From: Paragyromitra xinjiangensis
Lineage: Eukaryota; Ascomycota; Pezizomycetes; Pezizales; Discinaceae
Length of the DNA: 64,000 nucleotides
Reading direction: 5' to 3'
NCBI GenBank assembly: GCA_038503065.1
Contig: JBCAMK010000004.1
Coordinates: 62,001 to 126,000 of the forward strand
Shown here: piece by piece, positions 61,204-64,000 of the stretch
Numbering within the stretch: position 1 is the stretch's first letter
How the letters are laid out: each line of letters starts with the position of its first letter
Notes under the pieces: model-generated
What the model saw: only the letters and a program-made list of their open reading frames with translations
Database searches by the model: none
Told to the model about the DNA's origin: nothing
Position numbers and translations under genes: made by a program

Positions 61204-61210
61204 TATATAA
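61204..61210 (+). promoter_or_regulatory. TATA box of the carboxylesterase gene
   Basis: TATATAA lies 44 bp before the start codon at 61248. Confidence 0.45.
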
Positions 61211-61247
61211 CAGGGCACATCCACGTCTTTCCCACGGCACAGTAACC

Positions 61248-62910
61248 ATGCGTTTCTTCCTTCTCCTCCTGTCTGTAGCTGCTACAGCTGCACTTAATAT
61301 TACCCAACCACTTGATACCGCTCTACCAATTGTCGACCTCGGCTACGGCGTGTACCGTGCTAGCTCCTACAATGTACTCTCCCTTCTACTATAGCTATAC
61401 GCGCGCTAACGAAACAGGCAACAACCGACGCCTACACGTTCTCTAATATCCGTTTCGCGGCGCCTCCGGTAGGAGAGCTACGGTTCAGCCCGCCGCAGCC
61501 GCCGAAAGTGGATCGTTCAGTCGTGCATGATGGCTCCGAAGGGTGGATTTGTCCACAGGCTGAAGCGGGGTATTTAGCTGCGTTTGGGGATAGTCGGGCT
61601 GTGGTTCCTACGAGTGAGGATTGTTTGTTTCTGGATGTTATCGTACCGAGGAGGGTGTTGAATGGTGAATACGGTCGTGTTCCTGTTCTATTCTGGTAGG
61701 CCACCACCCACTACCTCCACACCACCCAACTAACACCTCCAGGATCTTCGGCGGCGGCTACACCCTTGGTTCCAAAACCGCCACCGGCAGCCCCTTCCCC
61801 ATCCTCTCCACCTCCCCCTCGCCCGTAATCTGGATAGCCCCCAACTACCGTCTCGGCCTCTTCGGCTTCCTCGCAGGCCCAACCTTCACCCTATCCAACA
61901 ACACAATCCCCAACGCGGGTCTCCACGACCAACGCCTCGCCCTGAAATGGGCACACTCCCACATCCACCTCTTCAACGGCAACCCCACCTCCATAACCGT
62001 CATGGGAGCCAGCGCCGGCGCCGGAAGCATAATGCACCACCTGACCGCCTACGGCGGCCACACACGTCCCCTCTTCCAGCGCGCAATCCCACTCGGCCCC
62101 GGGTTCTTCCTCGAGGGCGGCCACGCCGCCGCCGAAGCCGGATACACCGCTGTCGAAACGGCCACCGGCTGCACCGGCAAAGGCGTGGAATGCATCCGCT
62201 CCATCAACACCACCACCCTCCAGGCCATCAACGAGGACCTCATATTCGGCGCCAAAGCCCCGGCAATCGGATACGGCCCGGTGATAGACGGTGACTACGT
62301 CCCGGATTCCCCGGCGTACCTGCTTGCGTTGGGACGCCACGTGAAGGGGGTGGATGTACTCGTTGCCGATGATAGTAATGAGGGGTTTGTGTTTACGGAT
62401 CAGACGCTGAATTTAACGGGGGCTGCGGGGGTCACGAGTATTTACCCTGTGTTGTCGAATGCGACGATCGCGGCGTTGTTGGGGTTTTTCCCGCCTCCGG
62501 GGAATGGAACGGGGTATACGAGTGTTGCGGGGTTGAGGACGGAGTTGACGGGGGAGGTTGGGTTTAATTGTAATAGGTGGTCGATGTCGCAGGCGTTTAA
62601 AGGGCGGGCGTGGAATTTGGTGACGAGTATTGCGCCGGGGTATCATGGGACGGGGGTTACGGTGCTGTTTAAGGGGGGTCCGACGACGCAGGTGGCGGGG
62701 GAGGTGACGGAGGGGTTGAGGAGGGCGGGTATGAATTTTGTGGTTAGGGGGGATCCGAATGAGGTTGGGGGTGGGGTGTTGGGGGTGGAGTGGCCGGTTT
62801 TTGAGGAGGGGGTGGGGTTGAGGGTTAGTGGGTGGAATGCTAGTGTGGTGGATGCGGCGGGGGATAGCGCGTTTTGTGAGTGGTGGGCGAAGGGGTTGGT
62901 CTTGAGTTAG
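61248..62910 (+). CDS. secreted type-B carboxylesterase/lipase
   Basis: Exons 61248-61373, 61418-61695 and 61743-62910 join in frame to give 523 residues; introns are 44 and 47 nt with CTAAC branches. A signal peptide of about 15-18 residues (MRFFLLLLSVAATAA) leads an alpha/beta hydrolase of the carboxylesterase-B family. Family landmarks are IRFAAPPVGELRF, SEDCLFLDV, the oxyanion-hole GGGY, and the nucleophile elbow GASAGAGS. Candidate acid and base residues are Glu in DSNEGF and His in GYHGTG. Members hydrolyse carboxylic esters or lipids outside the cell; the substrate is unknown. A TATA box lies 44 bp upstream. Within exon 3 the third codon base switches sharply from C to G near 62335. 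Confidence 0.92.
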
Positions 62911-63746
62911 GGGTGGAAATAATCGGTGTTTGGTTATAGTGGTTTGATTGGTGGATTAGTAGTGGTTATGTGGTGTTACGGTACTACTAGAATCTATTAT
63001 TGTTGTGGTACAGGGTTTGTAGTACAGAGTTTGTAGACAGATATCTGATTGGATGAGTAATAAACTCCCTTAGTAGCGTTCCTCCAATCAGAAGTTGTCC
63101 TCAGTCGAGTGACAGTGAGTGAGCCAAGAAGTGAGTGACGGGTAGAAGTGAGTGACAGGGTCAAAGTGAGTGACGGGGTAAAAGTGGTGAAACCCTAACC
63201 CGAGAACCGTCACAGCGGTCGGGTGTTGTCTCTTCTTCTCTTGTCTCCTCTTCTCTTCTTTTCTCTCCACTCTCTTCTTTACCATCTCTATTCCCTCCTC
63301 TCACCACCTTTATCTCCCCTCTCCTCTCACCACCTTTATCTCCCCTTCCCTCACTATCTTTATCTCCCCCTCTCTCCCCCCACTCACCATGTAACAGTAA
63401 GCATCCCACCCCCGCTCGCTGATGATCTATATACACTGAAAATCCTGATCACTCTGTGACTTGATTAAATCTCTGTTTCTGAGAGCCTTCCATCTTCTAT
63501 CCTCTGCATCCCTGCTATTCCTCCTGGACCATGCTGACACCGACAGTCCGTCTAACCGATGACTCTCAGCCGCAGATGCGTGACTCAGCGTGACAACGTG
63601 ACTCATCCCATGGATTTACATAAATAGGAGGACAGATTGCAGATGCTCGATAGACTCGACGGAAATCCTAAGGATACTCACCTGGATACTATACTTGATT
63701 ACAGGAATACAGATACAGATACAGGATACAGACACAGGATACAGAT
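62911..63746. other. spacer with tandem repeats and pyrimidine tract
   Basis: After the esterase 3' flank come AAGTGAGTGACGGGGT-type repeats (63129-63187), a long CT-rich strand-biased tract (63230-63400) including repeats of TCACCACCTTTATCTCCCC, and an ATACAG microsatellite (63705-63745) just before the next start codon. The CT tract and the microsatellite may form that gene's 5' region. Confidence 0.55.
63129..63187. repeat. short tandem repeat, unit about 17-19 bp
   Basis: Three to four copies of AAGTGAGTGAC(G/A)GGGT with small changes. Confidence 0.6.
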
Positions 63747-64000
63747 ATGTCTACTCGTCTCACCCTCGTCTCTAACGCCTCCCAAAACCTTCGCTGTCCC
63801 CTCCTCCTCTCCCCCTCCTCTGACCCTAGGTCCGCGGTCCTCGCTACTGCAAAATCTAAACTTCGCCTTAAAAAACCCACCCGCATCTTCCTCCCTGGTG
63901 GACAAGAACTCCTCACCTCCGCTGACATCCTCTCCCACATCACCAACGACCTCACCCTCCTCATCTCCACTGGAGAGTCCTACATTGGCAACACTACCCC
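63747..64000 (+). CDS. partial gene, N-terminal ubiquitin/doublecortin-like part
   Basis: An open frame runs from ATG 63747 to the window edge (84 full codons) with no stop and codons strongly ending in C, as in expressed genes nearby. The protein starts MSTRLTLVSNASQN and contains TRIFLPGGQELLTS, then LTLLISTGESYIG. The pattern of a basic strand, a Gly turn, an acidic helix and a Leu-rich strand ending in Ser-x-Gly-Glu-x-Tyr resembles small ubiquitin-like or doublecortin-like N-terminal domains of larger fungal proteins. The rest lies outside the window, so no function is assigned. Confidence 0.6.
   Translation, partial: MSTRLTLVSNASQNLRCPLLLSPSSDPRSAVLATAKSKLRLKKPTRIFLPGGQELLTSADILSHITNDLTLLISTGESYIGNTT

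Larger units (their letters stand above)
53339..61247. other. long repeat-rich, gene-poor region
   Basis: It holds MITEs and hairpins (53527, 54137, 54278, 54661, 55379), a triple GGCGGTTGT repeat (54041-54068), a poly-G run (56632-56647), a tRNA-like relic (57278), a GATGCCTTTC-type array (57395), an 18-bp VNTR (58017-58735) and a transposase relic (59221). From 55.6 to 57.0 kb and 59.8 to 61.2 kb I see no gene. Confidence 0.5.

Overview
The window looks like a filamentous ascomycete (Pezizomycotina) chromosome. Genes are split by many short introns (about 45-90 nt) with GTAAGT/GTATGT-type donors, CTAAC-like branch points and CAG/TAG acceptors. The proteins are typically fungal: a HeLo-like/NB-ARC/TPR STAND protein, an AA9 copper monooxygenase, a berberine-bridge-type flavoenzyme, a fucose-lectin-like propeller and a TRANK1-like helicase. 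The lectin and the dispersed 5S gene would fit a pezizomycete, but that is a guess. Gene density is low, and the spacers carry many small inverted-repeat elements and decayed fragments.

Layout. 0.4-4.7 kb (-): an intact four-exon NLR-like gene. 7.7-8.9 kb (-): a lectin-like beta-propeller gene. 11.2-12.4 kb (+): a stand-alone retropepsin-like gene with one homopolymer frameshift. 16.6-17.6 kb (-): a hypothetical exon swollen by an 81-bp minisatellite. 18.4-24.6 kb (-): a UvrD/TRANK1-like helicase gene, whose reading frame I could join through at least 18 exons. 26.6 kb (-): a 5S rRNA gene. 30.3-31.2 kb (+): AA9 LPMO. 34.7-36.5 kb (-): secreted FAD oxidoreductase. 61.2-62.9 kb (+): secreted type-B carboxylesterase. 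The right edge cuts a gene starting at 63,747.

The most novel part is 42.9-53.4 kb (+). It holds four intact, diverged copies of one small gene that I do not recognise. Each encodes a single-pass membrane protein of about 160-180 residues with a conserved transmembrane block and a conserved C-terminal Lys-Arg-Cys-Leu-Thr-Trp-Pro-Trp-like motif. Each has an intron just after the membrane exon and another near or after the stop codon. Coding sequence is conserved while most flanking DNA is not, which suggests selection. Methyltransferase relics lie downstream of copies 1 and 2.

Mobile DNA: a six-copy family of about 240-bp TA-flanked elements, one of which abuts the start of a pogo-like transposase gene; a second long-TIR family; hairpin elements; a 60-80 bp repeat with one insertion showing a 10-bp target duplication; and a relic of the C-terminal part of a pogo-like transposase at 59.2-59.7 kb next to an 18-bp VNTR.

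Genes here do not form a pathway. AA9, flavoenzyme and esterase are three secreted enzymes; the NLR-like gene probably acts in non-self recognition.
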